A stretch of DNA of 55,771 nt from Ophiothrix spiculata. Lineage: Eukaryota; Echinodermata; Ophiuroidea; Amphilepidida; Ophiotrichidae. The first letter of the stretch is position 1. Each line of letters opens with the position of its first letter. The notes beneath the pieces were generated by a model. The model saw only the letters and a program-made list of their open reading frames with translations, did no database searches and had not been told where the DNA came from. A program made the position numbers and the translations under genes. The stretch is from the NCBI GenBank assembly GCA_000969725.1, contig JXSR01S019535.1; one strand, written 5' to 3'. Positions 1 to 11,124 of this stretch are shown here, in pieces.

Positions 1-599
1 AATGCTTATAAACAGGTAAGGAGCTGGTCCACAGATAAGGAACAACAAATAGCCTTCTTTGATTTAACATGAATTTTGAAAGCATGTGCACTTAGTAAAA
101 TCCCATTTGCAGTATTGCGCACGCATAGTGCCAAGCAAGGAACAATGGATATGATTGCGCACACTGCCAGGCATGACATCACATGTCACCTGATCTATAT
201 AAATGAAGCAAAAATACAACCAATAGTCTGTTTCTAACCATTTAAACTCCATGCATTGAGTACAGCATGGTTGATCTACTGGTTTCGATTCTACCTAAAA
301 CTTCACTCAAACTAATCTCTGCCTTAAAAAAAATTTTGGATTCATCGATTTAGATGTCACTTACTCACTGCCAATTTGGATGCCACTAATCCACTGTGCA
401 GAAAGACAAACAACAACATAACTGGGCCATGTGGAAGAACAGAGGGATACTTAAATTTCCCTCTGAACATCAACCAGTGTAAAGAAGAAATAAACAAGCA
501 AACAAATGCAACTAATTCGTATGATATACAAATCTGTACACAAAGTTATTGTGTGGGAGTTTTCAATATTCACCCATGATGAATTATTTGCTAAGACCT

Positions 600-850
600 G
601 GGATTGATTTCACTAACATTACGATGCATCGTAGCTAACGAAGGGTTCAGCTCGTAACTACAACTAGACTTCACAAAGACGTGAAAACCCTTCGTAAGTG
701 TTCACCGCATCGTAAGGTATATGAATTATGCATTAGAAAAATCAAACCGTTTGTTAACGTTGCATGGGGTCAAGAGGTGGTTTTAGCTAACGATGGGTTT
801 GGTCTTACGATGGGTTAACGATGCATTTTAACATTAGTGAAATCGACCCC
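600..850. mobile_element. MITE, GATTTCACTAA ends (copy 1)
   Basis: Ends are inverted: GGGATTGATTTCACTAACAT at the left, and GGGGTCGATTTCACTAATGT read inward from the right. The interior holds several ACGATGCATCGT / TAACGATGGGTT-type motifs. A second member is at 17853-18097. No coding capacity. Confidence 0.8.
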
Positions 851-1187
851 TGGATACCCAATTTGATGTCCAACAATCAGGTCTTGAAATCTTTTGTTCA
901 TTAGATTGCTTTTATGCAGATATGGTCTTGTATAGTTTATCTCAGAGGTTTTATTTTCAGTTGTTTGCAGGGTTTTTCTTTCCGATACTTGTTGTTAAGG
1001 CTTTTGCGTAAGTACTGACACTCTTATTTACGCACGTATTTGCAGAGCATGATTTGTTAATTTTGATTGTTTATGCTCACGCTGTTGACGCGCGCGTTAA
1101 GAGTGGCATACACAGCCCGATTTGAAATGAAAAAAAACCTTGAGATAAAGTTCAATGTGGTGTTATGTTGACTTTGGTTTTGCTTAA

Positions 1188-1611
1188 AGGGGCATTGGAC
1201 AAGTTCAGCATCATCCCCAAACTTTTCCCAAAACATTTTGAGATTTTTGCATCATTTGAAGTATTAGCGGTAATAATGACAGCATAGAAATTTTCATTGT
1301 CAAATTCAAACCCTATATATCAAAATATTTAGATATTCTTTTATTTTTAATTATCGTTGTCGACAACGATAAATACTGCCCTCTATAGTTGAAATTCTAG
1401 AATTGACCTTATCAGGAGATCTAATGAAAATTCCAAGTTTCTTTTGATTTTTATGCAATCTATGATGTGAAAGGAATGTTTTACAAACAAATCTTTGGCT
1501 CTTTTTCATTATATAGCATCAAATACATTAAGAGAATAGCCTCATACCCAAAATCAACAAATAAAATTAAATTCAAATTTGCGAAAATTTCAAGATTTTG
1601 TCCAATGCCCT
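1188..1611. mobile_element. TTAA-flanked MITE (copy 1)
   Basis: Inverted ends AGGGGCATTGGACAA and AGGGCATTGGACAA, directly flanked by TTAA at 1184-1187 and 1612-1615. TTAA is the target duplication of piggyBac elements, so a piggyBac-type origin is inferred. The interior holds the palindrome GTTGTCGACAAC. Confidence 0.8.
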
Positions 1612-2019
1612 TTAAATTGAAATGGTAGTGGAAAAAATGACAGAAAGGTCTGTAAAAGTCAGTGTACAGTTTTGTCTCAATATTATGAACCCTACAACAT
1701 CAATGTCAAAAATATTTAGTTTAAAATGTTACACTTGCTTATTTGTGCCTATTTGATCTTTTTCTTGCAGGAGGGCATGAGGCTTTACTATGTATGCACA
1801 GCAGCATATTGTGGACATAGGTGGACTGAACTATGAATAACAACATTCTGTGTTGTCAATTTTTTTATGAATGAAAGACTCTGTGGACTTAATTAATTAA
1901 TATGAAAGTGGAATCAACATTAGTTGAGAATATTCCAACTTTGTGCAGGAGTCATAGGATCATGCCTGTGATGTTTTGTAAGCAGTGCCGGCACTGCCCC
2001 ACAAAGTAAAAACGTAGTA

Positions 2020-2197
2020 CAGTGGAACCTCTTTTATAACACGAAATCTGTTAACCCAAAAGAACTGATAACACAAAACTGATTTTCAGGTCCCTGGCAT
2101 TGAATCTATATTAAAAATGTGATGCATAACACGAAGTTCTGATAACACAAAGTAAAATGTGTGGGCCCACAGATTTCGTGTTAAAGAGGTTCCACTG
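2020..2197. mobile_element. pogo/Tc1-like MITE with TA duplication
   Basis: 178 bp. Ends CAGTGGAACCTCTTTTATAA and, inverted, CAGTGGAACCTCTTTAACAC, continuing to about 28 bp. Flanked by TA at 2018-2019 and 2198-2199. CAGTGGAACCTC-type ends are typical of pogo/Tigger relatives (recalled). No coding. Confidence 0.8.
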
Positions 2198-2701
2198 TAT
2201 GTGCATTTATATAGCATGACAGATACTTACTTTAAATGTACAATTTTACTTCAATTCATTCTCATGCAAAAAAAGTTGTATGTACATATGTTTGATATAG
2301 TAGATACTACCTTAATTTATGAATGAACAGTGATTGTTTATTTCTGCAGGATTTCTCAAGGGAAAAGGAAGTATTTTTCAATTTATCTGCAACACACATA
2401 CTGCGTTTTGACTTTGTTAGGCAGAGTGCTGGACAAGTGACTTGCCATAACTAGATATTAGATTACTTTAGGTACTTCATGCATGTGTATAAATATGGAA
2501 GAAGATTTGTGTTGCAAAGAGTCCTGTTTACACATCACTTGCCAATTGGCACATATGAAGGTATTATTTTATTTGATGTCCAGTCGTGGTTTTTCATGTC
2601 TGCCAACATCAACCTGAAGTAACTTTAAGTAAATATAAGGTATCATGCAGGTGTGCAATCCATATTATTTTTATGTGACTGAGACCAAATGTGGTAGGAA
2701 A

Positions 2702-2945
2702 TATGTGACCCTCCATATCGAAAGGTACCTTTAGGTCGGCATAGTTAATTTCCACTTTAAACTCTATTTTCTGAGAACTATAGTTTTCAGAATCAGCCCG
2801 ATGCCTTTTGCCAATTTGGATGTAACTTTGCAACCAAACATCCAATAACCAAAAGCAAGGTGTCATTTTAAAGCTTAAAATCTCAGCTTTTTAATTATTT
2901 TGATTTTGGGACCCTAAGGTACCTTTTGATATGGCAGGTCACATA
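2702..2945. mobile_element. MITE, TATGTGAC ends (copy 1)
   Basis: Ends TATGTGACCCTCCATATCGA and, inverted, TATGTGACCTGCCATATCAA, followed by AAGGTACC in both. Two more members are at 33214-33662 and 40207-40463. Its right end overlaps the foldback starting at 2943. Confidence 0.8.
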
Positions 2946-3399
2946 CCACGTGTATCAAAAAAAATTGTGCACAGATTAAAACTGATTTTGACCTTGATAA
3001 AAGCACCAAATCATAATTTTCTTGTTATTGTAGTAAAGCAAATTTAATAAGCTTTCAAATGCAGAAAAAATGATGGAAATCAGATGAAAAATAAAAAAGA
3101 TATGACCAATTTTGTAAGTACGTCTCTCTTTCTTCCATTCCAATGGGATTTACACAGTTAAGCAAGATATTACATATCACAATTACGGGTTATGGCGTTA
3201 TGATAAAAGCTTAAAGTACTCACACAATTGGTCATATCTTTTTTATTTTTCATCCGATTTCTATAATTTTTTCTGCATTTGAAAGCTTATTTAATTTGCT
3301 TTACTACAACAACAAGAAAATTATGATTTGGTGCTTTTATCAAGGTCAAAATCAGTTTTAATCCGTGCACAATTTTTTTTGTTTTGATACACGTGGTAT
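2943..3399. repeat. Foldback element with about 180-bp arms
   Basis: The left arm (2943-3122) reads ATACCACGTGTATCAAAA and on. The right arm (about 3213-3399) is its inverse with few mismatches, separated by about 90 bp. No coding and no clear target duplication. Confidence 0.85.
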
Positions 3400-4519
3400 A
3401 ATCCTCCGTATTGTCCATGTTGTATAACACACAAATATAGCCTGCTCGAGGGCGATAGTATACAAATACTGCCCTGAAGTGATCTTGAGACTATTTCCTC
3501 CAAGACTATAGAGCAAGGGTAATAGTACAATTGTCTCAATATCACTGAGGGAAACTAGTTTTTTTAGTGGTTGCTTTCTTCTACCGCACAAGTCAATATA
3601 AATGATACGCTAATAAAACTGCTTGTAAAATTTTGTTGAATAGATTGTGGCAGGAAGGCTTACACACAAGAGAGAATACATGGTTGTGCATCTTTTGAAA
3701 CCAATTTTATGTGCATATATGTATGCATGACTGACATTTAAGAAATTTATTAAATTTGGAGTTGCGCAAACTTGTTTAAATTGCCAGGGATGTTGTTATG
3801 AAAATAAACTAACACACTCAACAAAGCTGAAAATTTGACATTAATTTATTGTGTTACTTAAATTTACAAAATTGTAGCGAGCTAATCTGGCCCATCAACT
3901 GTAGAGAGAGCTAATCTTTAGCATGGCCTATCAACTCGGATAAGTGAATATCTGGACTCCTTGAAGCATATGTCAGTGCTCTTTTGAATCAGGGCCATCA
4001 ATTAAATGTTGTAGATTGGGGCCTTCATTGGTGTATGGACATTCCCTATTGGTTTAAGCAAGTCCTTGTTTCAAAAAAGTAAAAGTATTTTCCTGTGAGG
4101 GTTGCACTTGGAGGATTGCCTGAATTGTCAAACTTCATCTTCAAATGTATTGAATCAAATTGTTTGATTGGTAAAAGGTGTTTATTGATCCAACAGCCAC
4201 TGCCAACAGCGTATCAAAACAAGTTGGCGCAACAATTGGCTGCTTATGCAGTCATGCATGCATATGCACATAAATCTTTCGGAGTGATGAGTTAGCTGAA
4301 AATATGTAACTTCTCATGCCGCCTTTACTATCATGGAAGGACAGGCTTGCCTGACCCGGATTTTCCCTCATTCAAAACAAACAAACAAAATTGAATATAG
4401 GAAAGCAAAGCTGATCCAAGTCCAGGCTGCCTTACCCATACAAAAGAAAGTGATGATCAATGCCCCAGTATTGACTTTTGAATGGCAATTATATTCATTA
4501 TAGGACAATATCAAGTCGG

Positions 4520-4767
4520 GAAAGGTCGTAATCCCTTTACATAAAGGAATTCCTTTATGGTTCAATCTCCGTAAAGGAATTCATTTACGCAAACTTTAAA
4601 TCAATTTTGGAGCAACCTATGAAAATCGGGAGCCCATTCTGAAAATTTAGCTATGAAATTTTTAATTCTGTCTGCCAAAATTTTTCTGTTTTTTTGAAAA
4701 ATTTGCAAACATTTACGGAAATTAAACCGTGAAGGAATTCCTTTATGTAAAGGAATTACAACCTTTC
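4520..4767. mobile_element. MITE, CTTTACATAAAGGAATTCC ends
   Basis: Ends GAAAGGTCGTAATCCCTTTA and, inverted, GAAAGGTTGTAATTCCTTTA, both continuing CATAAAGGAATTCC. The near-palindromic AAAGGAATTCCTTTA recurs inside. About 45-bp arms. Confidence 0.8.
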
Positions 4768-6056
4768 TCAAACTGATATACTTTCTTTGGCCTCAGTTGG
4801 GAACCATGGACTTGGTTAGTGTAATTCAATTGTTAGTATGCTCTTTTGTGTGGGTGTGTTTTTCTGTGTAAGGAGAAGAACACTTGTGACTTGAAAATCT
4901 GTTTTTGGTCATTTTGGCAATAGAAACATTTAAAAGAAAGCAAGCTGCCAATGAAATCTACTTTTCAAGGTTTGACGTCCACTACATTATTTTCATCACA
5001 TAGTAAATATGTTACAAAGCCTAGAAATGTCACTGTGTTTTTGAGTAAAATATTGAAAGATGCAAGCGATGCAAGTTTAGCTTCACCTGTCACAAGGCAA
5101 GGCACCTGTTGAGAATCTAGAGGGCAGTGCCCCAAATCCTTTTGTCCTTTAACACCAATATAATGACCATTGGTTGGCTTGACATACTTTCTTTCAAGGA
5201 CAATTTTTGTACGGTTATTTGGAAAAAAAACCCTACTATTGTCACATGGTACTAAATTTCAGTACAAATACTGAAAAGTGGTATCTCTGATAAGCTGTTA
5301 ATAAATCAATCATTTTCAAACAAATTGACAATTTTTGTGGCTATTTTAATGTTTTCATCATGGCTGAAACAAGATTAAACAAATACAATGCATGTTTGAC
5401 AGTCAATTAACAATATCAGATAAAAAACAAGTTGCTTTGCATTTAAAACTACACTTACACATAAAATGGCAAACTACATTGATAACTAAGTTCACTAACC
5501 TAGGAGAAAACTAAATGATAAGAATTATTGAGCCTTTAGGGTGCTCAAGTTATTTCTCGTCATAAAGGAATTGGAGATTGACAACTCTTATTAGGCAACC
5601 CCTTCCCCCATAAAACTTTGTGGTTGTCCCTATTGATATATTACCTTTATTGTAAGAAATCTGAAACAGGAATTTCAAGAGTATGGAGATCCCTTTTAAT
5701 CAAATGAAGGGCTCGTACAATAAAGAGATAATTTGTAAGTTTCAGTTTGTGTGCTAGTATGATACTGACCAGCTTTTAATACCCAAGCCTACGCTACAGT
5801 TTAATTTGTAAATTTATGGACTGTATGAATCTCTCAACTTGGAAGTTCACAATATGAGTTTAAATCAATGATTTTTTACAGGCACATTTATCTAAATTGA
5901 TATATTATCTAAATCAAGGAAAAGGGGATCCCTGCCCTTATTCTTGTTCACCTTTTGCAATACAAAACTACCAATGGTTGTGGTCTGGACTATAAGTAAA
6001 TTGATATATCTTTCAGCACACAAAATTAATTGAAGTTTCAAGATAAAAAGAGTTAA

Positions 6057-6401
6057 AGGTGTGTGTTCCGATCACTTTCACTCACAAAATCAAATTGGAG
6101 ATTTTGATACCACATGAAAGTGCATATTTATCTCATAACCCCTGTAAATTTTCACACCTATATTATGTTTCGTTGAAGAGATATGGACAAAAATGTGCTG
6201 AATTAATGGAATATTTTGTTAACAAAAATAAATATCCAATAAGTCTCTATGGGTGTTTCTCGAACACATTTTTGCTTATAACATTAATTTGGCTCAAAGT
6301 ATACAAATGAAACTTTACGATTGCTTTACATAGGTGATGACCCTTCATTTAAATGTGGAAAAGGGTATGTTAATTTTTTCACCAGATCGGAACACGTACC
6401 T
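6057..6401. mobile_element. TTAA-flanked MITE (second family)
   Basis: Inverted ends AGGTGTGTGTTCCGATC and AGGTACGTGTTCCGATC, with TTAA at 6053-6056 and 6402-6405. piggyBac-type by target site (inference). The 83-codon open frame inside is not thought to be real. Confidence 0.8.
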
Positions 6402-6715
6402 TTAACACATCTTGTAACTACACAGGGGGTTTGCTATTTTGTAACTTTTTTGTAACGTTTGTTTTACTTTTGAATTAAAACATGTGTTCGTTCATTCATG
6501 TACAGATAGAAAAACTGTATGATTTATGCTTGGGGAATACTTCTCTCGTTCTAAGTAACAAACGTATGACTAAAAAACCTGTTCAAGTGGTCGAATAAAA
6601 AAAATGATTTTTTGCTTGTTTGAAGTCAAAAATTTCATTTTCCGTGGAATGAGCCTACAGTACATGAACCTTGATGAATTAAAACAGAATGTTTCTATCA
6701 GCTCACTCATTTCTT

Positions 6716-6863
6716 ATGGCTTATTCAGAGTCTTGTTGATATGCACCACTCGACATCCATTGATAGGCAGTCTTTACACATGCAATGCATAAGGAATAAT
6801 GCGTGTAAAGGACACTGCGTCGATGGATGTCGTACAATGTCAAACTCTCTCTGAATAAACCAT
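6716..6863. mobile_element. Hairpin MITE, TTATTCAGAG ends
   Basis: Arms of about 65 bp: ATGGCTTATTCAGAG at the left and ATGGTTTATTCAGAG read inward from the right, then CGACATCCAT and CTTTACAC shared. Nearly the whole element folds on itself. Confidence 0.75.
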
Positions 6864-7687
6864 TGGACAGCACTTCAAAAACTCAACTGGCTGTTGACCA
6901 CTCGGAACTGCCGGTACTGCCCAGTTGCTATTATTCTGATCAATGGCAATTGTCTACCGTCGGTTGAGTTTTGAAGAGGCCCTAAGTTTATGCTTGGTCA
7001 TCTTGAAAATTTTGCAACAAATTACCATTTGACAAATATAGTATAATATTCTTCATGAAAATTTGCAGATCACAGTTATCACCTGGAGTTATCACTTAAA
7101 TACAGGTGCAACTAACTAATTTAATTTTTTAATGCACACACACAATTTTTACACATAATAAATTCACAACATGATAAAGTAATTTCATGAGTTTAGGGTC
7201 ACAAGCACAATGTTACTATGAATTGTAAGGTCAGTACACAAACTATTTATTACTTATTTCTTGGATAGGCATAAGTCACCCCTTCCCTGCCATCTCCCAG
7301 GTAATTTGGAGACTGCAGACACACTATATGGCATTGTGAGCAAACAAATGTCTATGTGCAGCATGGGGGAGGGCTTTAGTTTAAACACCGAGGATAGTTA
7401 GGCCTAAAATTGTTTGATTGGCGTAACATAGAAAAAAATAGGGTAGTAAGGTCGGATTTTTTAAATTAAAAAAAATGTTTTTTAAGTCTATGTTTCACAT
7501 ACAAGAATACAAAATATACGACACACATACAAAAACATCTTCAGATGCATTGGCCAGCATGCATAGATTAGCCATTTCTGGCTATCCAGGTCGGTACTTT
7601 TGTATGAGCTTGGAAGAGACCATGAGTTCATCATGGATCTAATGGCATGTGTCCGTCACGGACCAACCGAGGTAAATAGTCTTTCAA

Positions 7688-7730
7688 AACCCGTAAATAG
7701 TCTTTTCAAAAGAACTATTTACAGGTTTTC
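7688..7730. repeat. Short hairpin
   Basis: CCCGTAAATAGTCTTTTCAA pairs with the following AAAGAACTATTTACAGG, a stem of about 17 bp with almost no loop. Meaning unknown. Confidence 0.6.
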
Positions 7731-7823
7731 CTCAAGATGGTTGAAACTATTTGAAATAATGTCATAGGGTATCAACACGCTAAAATTTATTAATACAGTA
7801 TATAATTATTACTGTAATGTTTT

Positions 7824-7956
7824 ATGGTGCATTCAGAGGCAAGCGATTTTGCCACTGCAACATCACTCGAAGTGTACCAGCAGTAGTATGTGTGTAAAGA
7901 CTGTATTGGCAGACGACTTCACAGTGAGGAGAAATCGCTGGACTCAGAATGCACCA
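7824..7956. mobile_element. Hairpin MITE, GCATTCAGAG ends
   Basis: Ends ATGGTGCATTCAGAGGCAAG and, inverted, ATGGTGCATTCTGAGTCCAG, followed by CGATTT in both. Probably related to 6716-6863. Confidence 0.7.
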
Positions 7957-8256
7957 TTATCACTGTTGTCAATCATCCAGCTTGTGTAAAATAGCTAAAT
8001 AAGTTCTTAATTTTTTTGTTGTTGATGTCTATCACCATCATCAGGCTGACTGACATTCTGTTGGCTTGTTGATCTGTGACAATGTAAAATAGTCACAGTA
8101 GAGACGTAAAGGAAAAAATGTTGAAATAGTGAATGTGGAGAATCGTACATAGGTGAATCCAAACAACCTATGCAGAAACGCAATGTACTAACACAGGAGA
8201 CTTAACTCATCAGGACTTAATGATTTTGCTATTTATTCATATTAAAGCATGTAAAC

Positions 8257-8658
8257 CAAGGAAGTTATAGGGGGGAACCGTCTTTCTCCGCCATCTTGTG
8301 TCGCTCATGGAGCAGAGTTATTGTACCTCCGGATATATTCGGGATTTGACCCGATATCCAGGCAGATCGCGTAAATTTTCACCTGACGCATACAGCGTGT
8401 GCATTTTGTTTCATGCACAAACCGTGTCTGCGTTTCATGTAGCGTGCATTGCGACTTGCTCTGATTAAAGTACGCCAATTTTCCCGCTAATCCGTTGCGA
8501 AGACTCTCGAAGTGTTGCACGCAGAGCCGTAAAATGCCGGAGGTACAATAACTCACCCTCCATGCGCGACAATCCAAGATGGCTGCCGTCCCATAGGATT
8601 TACACGGCGATAAAATCAAAATGGCGGAGAGTACCGGTTCCCCTTTATAACTTCCTTG
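8257..8658. mobile_element. hAT-type MITE with perfect 8-bp duplication
   Basis: 402 bp bounded by the direct repeat ATGTAAAC (8249-8256 and 8659-8666). Terminal inverted repeats are about 42 bp: CAAGGAAGTTATAGGGGGGA left, CAAGGAAGTTATAAAGGGGA inverted right. An 8-bp duplication with CA(A/G)GG ends is the hAT signature. Inside is a second inverted pair around GTACCTCCGG. The 132-codon minus-strand open frame (8305-8703) is a by-product. Confidence 0.88.
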
Positions 8659-9365
8659 ATGTAAACACATCTTTAAGGACAAGGACATTGTAATTTTGGA
8701 CAAAGAACAAAAGTGGTTTAAAAGAGGAATAAAAAGTCCAAACGTAGCATCCTACCTTGAACAAAGGGGGTCTTAGACATAATCTTTGTAATACATTCAC
8801 CCCTGCAATCAAGAAATTCCTTAACGTCTCTATTCTACACCGTCACGGATCAACAAGCCGACAGAAGATCAGACAGCCTGATGATGCTCCTTGGATAAAG
8901 AGTGATACTGTAGCCAGCATTAAGTAAGTCCAGTGGAACAGAATTAATTCATAATTCTTCTAGTTGGCAACTATACCTGAGACAAGTAAACTAACATTAC
9001 TCATCTCAGATCATACATTTCTAAAATGGTCAACATTTTATAAATTTGCCAAGAAATAGTATAATTTGTGGAAATGACATTATCGATGCCTTTGTTTATG
9101 AGCTCAAGGTGGATGAACATAACATATTGGAACTCATAGAAATCAATAAAATAACAATATCAAGAAATGCAATCCCATCTCCTCAAAATATGCAAGGTTA
9201 TTCTATGTGACCTGGCACAGTAACAGCAGTTAGCTCAATTTTTAAGGATCCAGTAAATCTGCACAGCATAGTTGAAAGACGGGTCTCTGCTTAAACATTG
9301 ACATTGTCAGAGCAACTGAACAACATGATACAACAAGATTTTGCTATAGGTCAAAGGAGCTTACA

Positions 9366-9597
9366 CGAGGAACTGGTACTCATCACCATTTTGCTGTAGC
9401 GTATGGGGCCCGAATTATTGTACCTCAACAGATTTTTTGCAAAGAAGCTAAACACATTGATTTCAATTTCGAAGAGTCTCAAGGTATTGCACAATTAGCA
9501 CCCAAAAATGCTGGAGGTACAATAACTTGCCAGCCATCCATGCATGACAATCAAGATGGCAGCATTCCCATAAATATTTCCTGCTTTTAATTCCTTG
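9366..9597. mobile_element. Diverged relative of the hAT-type MITE (distal copy)
   Basis: Shares ATTATTGTACCTC, GAAGAGTCTC, GCTGGAGGTACAATAACT and GACAATCAAGATGGCAGC with the element at 8257-8658, and ends TTCCTTG. The counterpart at 21315-21824 sits at the matching place in the other duplication copy, so this insertion predates the duplication. Confidence 0.65.
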
Positions 9598-9624
9598 TGT
9601 AGGTAACATACTCGGATGGGGGGT

Positions 9625-9925
9625 GGGGCACTCAAGTATAATGCTGCAGGAATAGTGTACCCACAGTTTTTCAAAGCACCCCAAAGGGTGATTTTTTCTG
9701 AAGCCAAAATATTCCCTTATTCCTCTATTCACACCGTAAATTGTGATTTTACCATTGCCATTTTAACATTAGGGTTTGAAAAAGTACTTTATTTCTTGAA
9801 AATGGCTGCTTTTGATACCCTAAACGGTGTCACCTGATTCACCCTTCTGTCCTCAAAAACAACCCTCGATCATTTACCTTTTTCTTGATCACGCTATGCC
9901 TGCAGCATTATATTTGAGTGACCCC
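9625..9925. mobile_element. MITE, CACTCAAGTATAATGCTGCAGG ends
   Basis: Ends GGGGCACTCAAGTATAATGC and, inverted, GGGGTCACTCAAATATAATG, both continuing to CTGCAGG. Interior text (CTAAACGGTGTCACCTG, CAGTTTTTCAA, AAAGGGTGATTT) recurs at 44785-45160. Confidence 0.75.
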
Positions 9926-10344
9926 TGGGGTAACATACAACATAAAATGCTGCTAGACCAATCTCATTTTAAGGGGTATTTTCAATTACATTACATTCAA
10001 TTTAATAACTACTTATAATTCTAGTACTACAAATCTAGAATTCTATAAGTTGTCTAAAAAACTATTGAATTTTCACAACGTATTGTACAAAACATGCATG
10101 TGAACTGTTTTAATTTACATTTTTTTGCTGATTTATCATGCACACATTAAAAAAGTAAAACTTGTTCATTTCAGTAAAACATGATTCGACCAATCTTACA
10201 TTATTTCAAATTACAGTACATTAATACATTTGGCTATTCCCGATGCATTACACTTCCCCTTTTCCTTTTGGAATAGGAGTTAAATAAACTGGAATTTCAT
10301 GTGCCAGCACTGGAATTGGGGTGAAAAACAGAATTTGAACAAAT

Positions 10345-10470
10345 TTATAACTGGAATTTATGAAAATTCAAATGCCTTCCATAGCTTCCCCATATAAACT
10401 TTATGCTGTTGCCGTCCATACCTTGCAGCTGGAATGGAAGGCATTGGAATCATAAATTAAATTCCAACTG
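10345..10470. repeat. Inverted repeat with ATGCCTTCCAT core
   Basis: GGAATTTATGAAAATTC... AAATGCCTTCCATAGC is inverted as GAATGGAAGGCATTGG... ATAAATTAAATTCC. A third ATGCCTTCCAT directly precedes the element at 10501. Confidence 0.55.
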
Positions 10471-10500
10471 GAAGTGTCCTATAGTGGAAATGCCTTCCAT

Positions 10501-11107
10501 CCCTGGAGAAAATCAAGTACAATTCTAGTACAAGATTGGAATCGAGACGGGGAGGAAGCTGAAAAACAGAATCGCTGAACATAAGGAGGAGGTAGAACAG
10601 TAGAACAAACTGTCAACACTGTTCAAACAAGATCTACAAGAAAACAGTCGGCGTCTACATTACACAAATCAGCCATCACAGATCACGCGGCACAATACAA
10701 TCATGTTATTAGTTGGGAGGAGGTAAAGGTCATGGGCACTGAACAGGACAAGTACAAGAGGTGGATAAAGTAGGCTATACAAATCAGGAAAAAGAGGGGC
10801 ACCACCATGAACCGAGACGAGGGGCAGTATCAACTTTCACATATTTATGACGATTTGCTGATTCCAAAGAAATCTGGTGTAACAAGATCTGGCAACACGG
10901 TCGCTAGGAAACCATCGACTGGCGTCGGAGTTGGCACTTCATTCTAAGTGTTGAGAAAGACAACAGGTGTTGTCGAAACGTCCACCAAATGGTGAGTCAA
11001 CTATATGGATTAGTATACAGAACTCTTTTAATGTTATGTACTTAAATGATGTTCCAAATGTGCACATTCCAATCTTGTACTAGAATTGTACTTGATTTCT
11101 ACTAGGG
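10501..11107. mobile_element. CCCTGG/GTACAA inverted-repeat element carrying a retroelement fragment
   Basis: Ends CCCTGGAGAAAATCAAGTAC and, inverted near 11070-11107, CTAGTAGAAATCAAGTAC, each continuing AATTCTAGTACAAGATTGGAAT (about 40 bp). The interior is not family sequence but the 3' end of a Penelope-like element (10570-10950). Related copies: 14198-14272, 15752-15892, 41943-42160. Confidence 0.75.
10570..10950 (+). pseudogene. Penelope-like element, C-terminal end of the endonuclease ORF (broken)
   Basis: Translates as RIAEHKEEVE, then after a frameshift near 10600 TRSTRKQSASTLHKSAITDH, then YNHVISWEEVKVMGTEQDKY, RWI-stop-AIQIRKK, and ends STGVGVGTSF stop at about 10945-10948. R-x-x-EHK, SAI-DH, NH-I-W and the RWI-EAI-IRK block are features of the GIY-YIG region of Penelope-like retroelements (recalled). 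One in-frame TAG and at least one frameshift make it dead. The following GTCGAAACGT stretch fits the usual 3' tail. Confidence 0.75.
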
Positions 11108-11124
11108 GGGGGGGGGGGGGGGGG
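11105..11124 (+). repeat. G20 homopolymer
   Basis: Twenty consecutive G immediately at the edge of the 10501 element. Length is likely unstable and the end of the element is blurred by it. Confidence 0.9.

Noticed and set aside
8305-8703. 132-codon minus-strand frame
   Set aside because: Lies almost wholly within the hAT-type MITE and has no recognisable domain.
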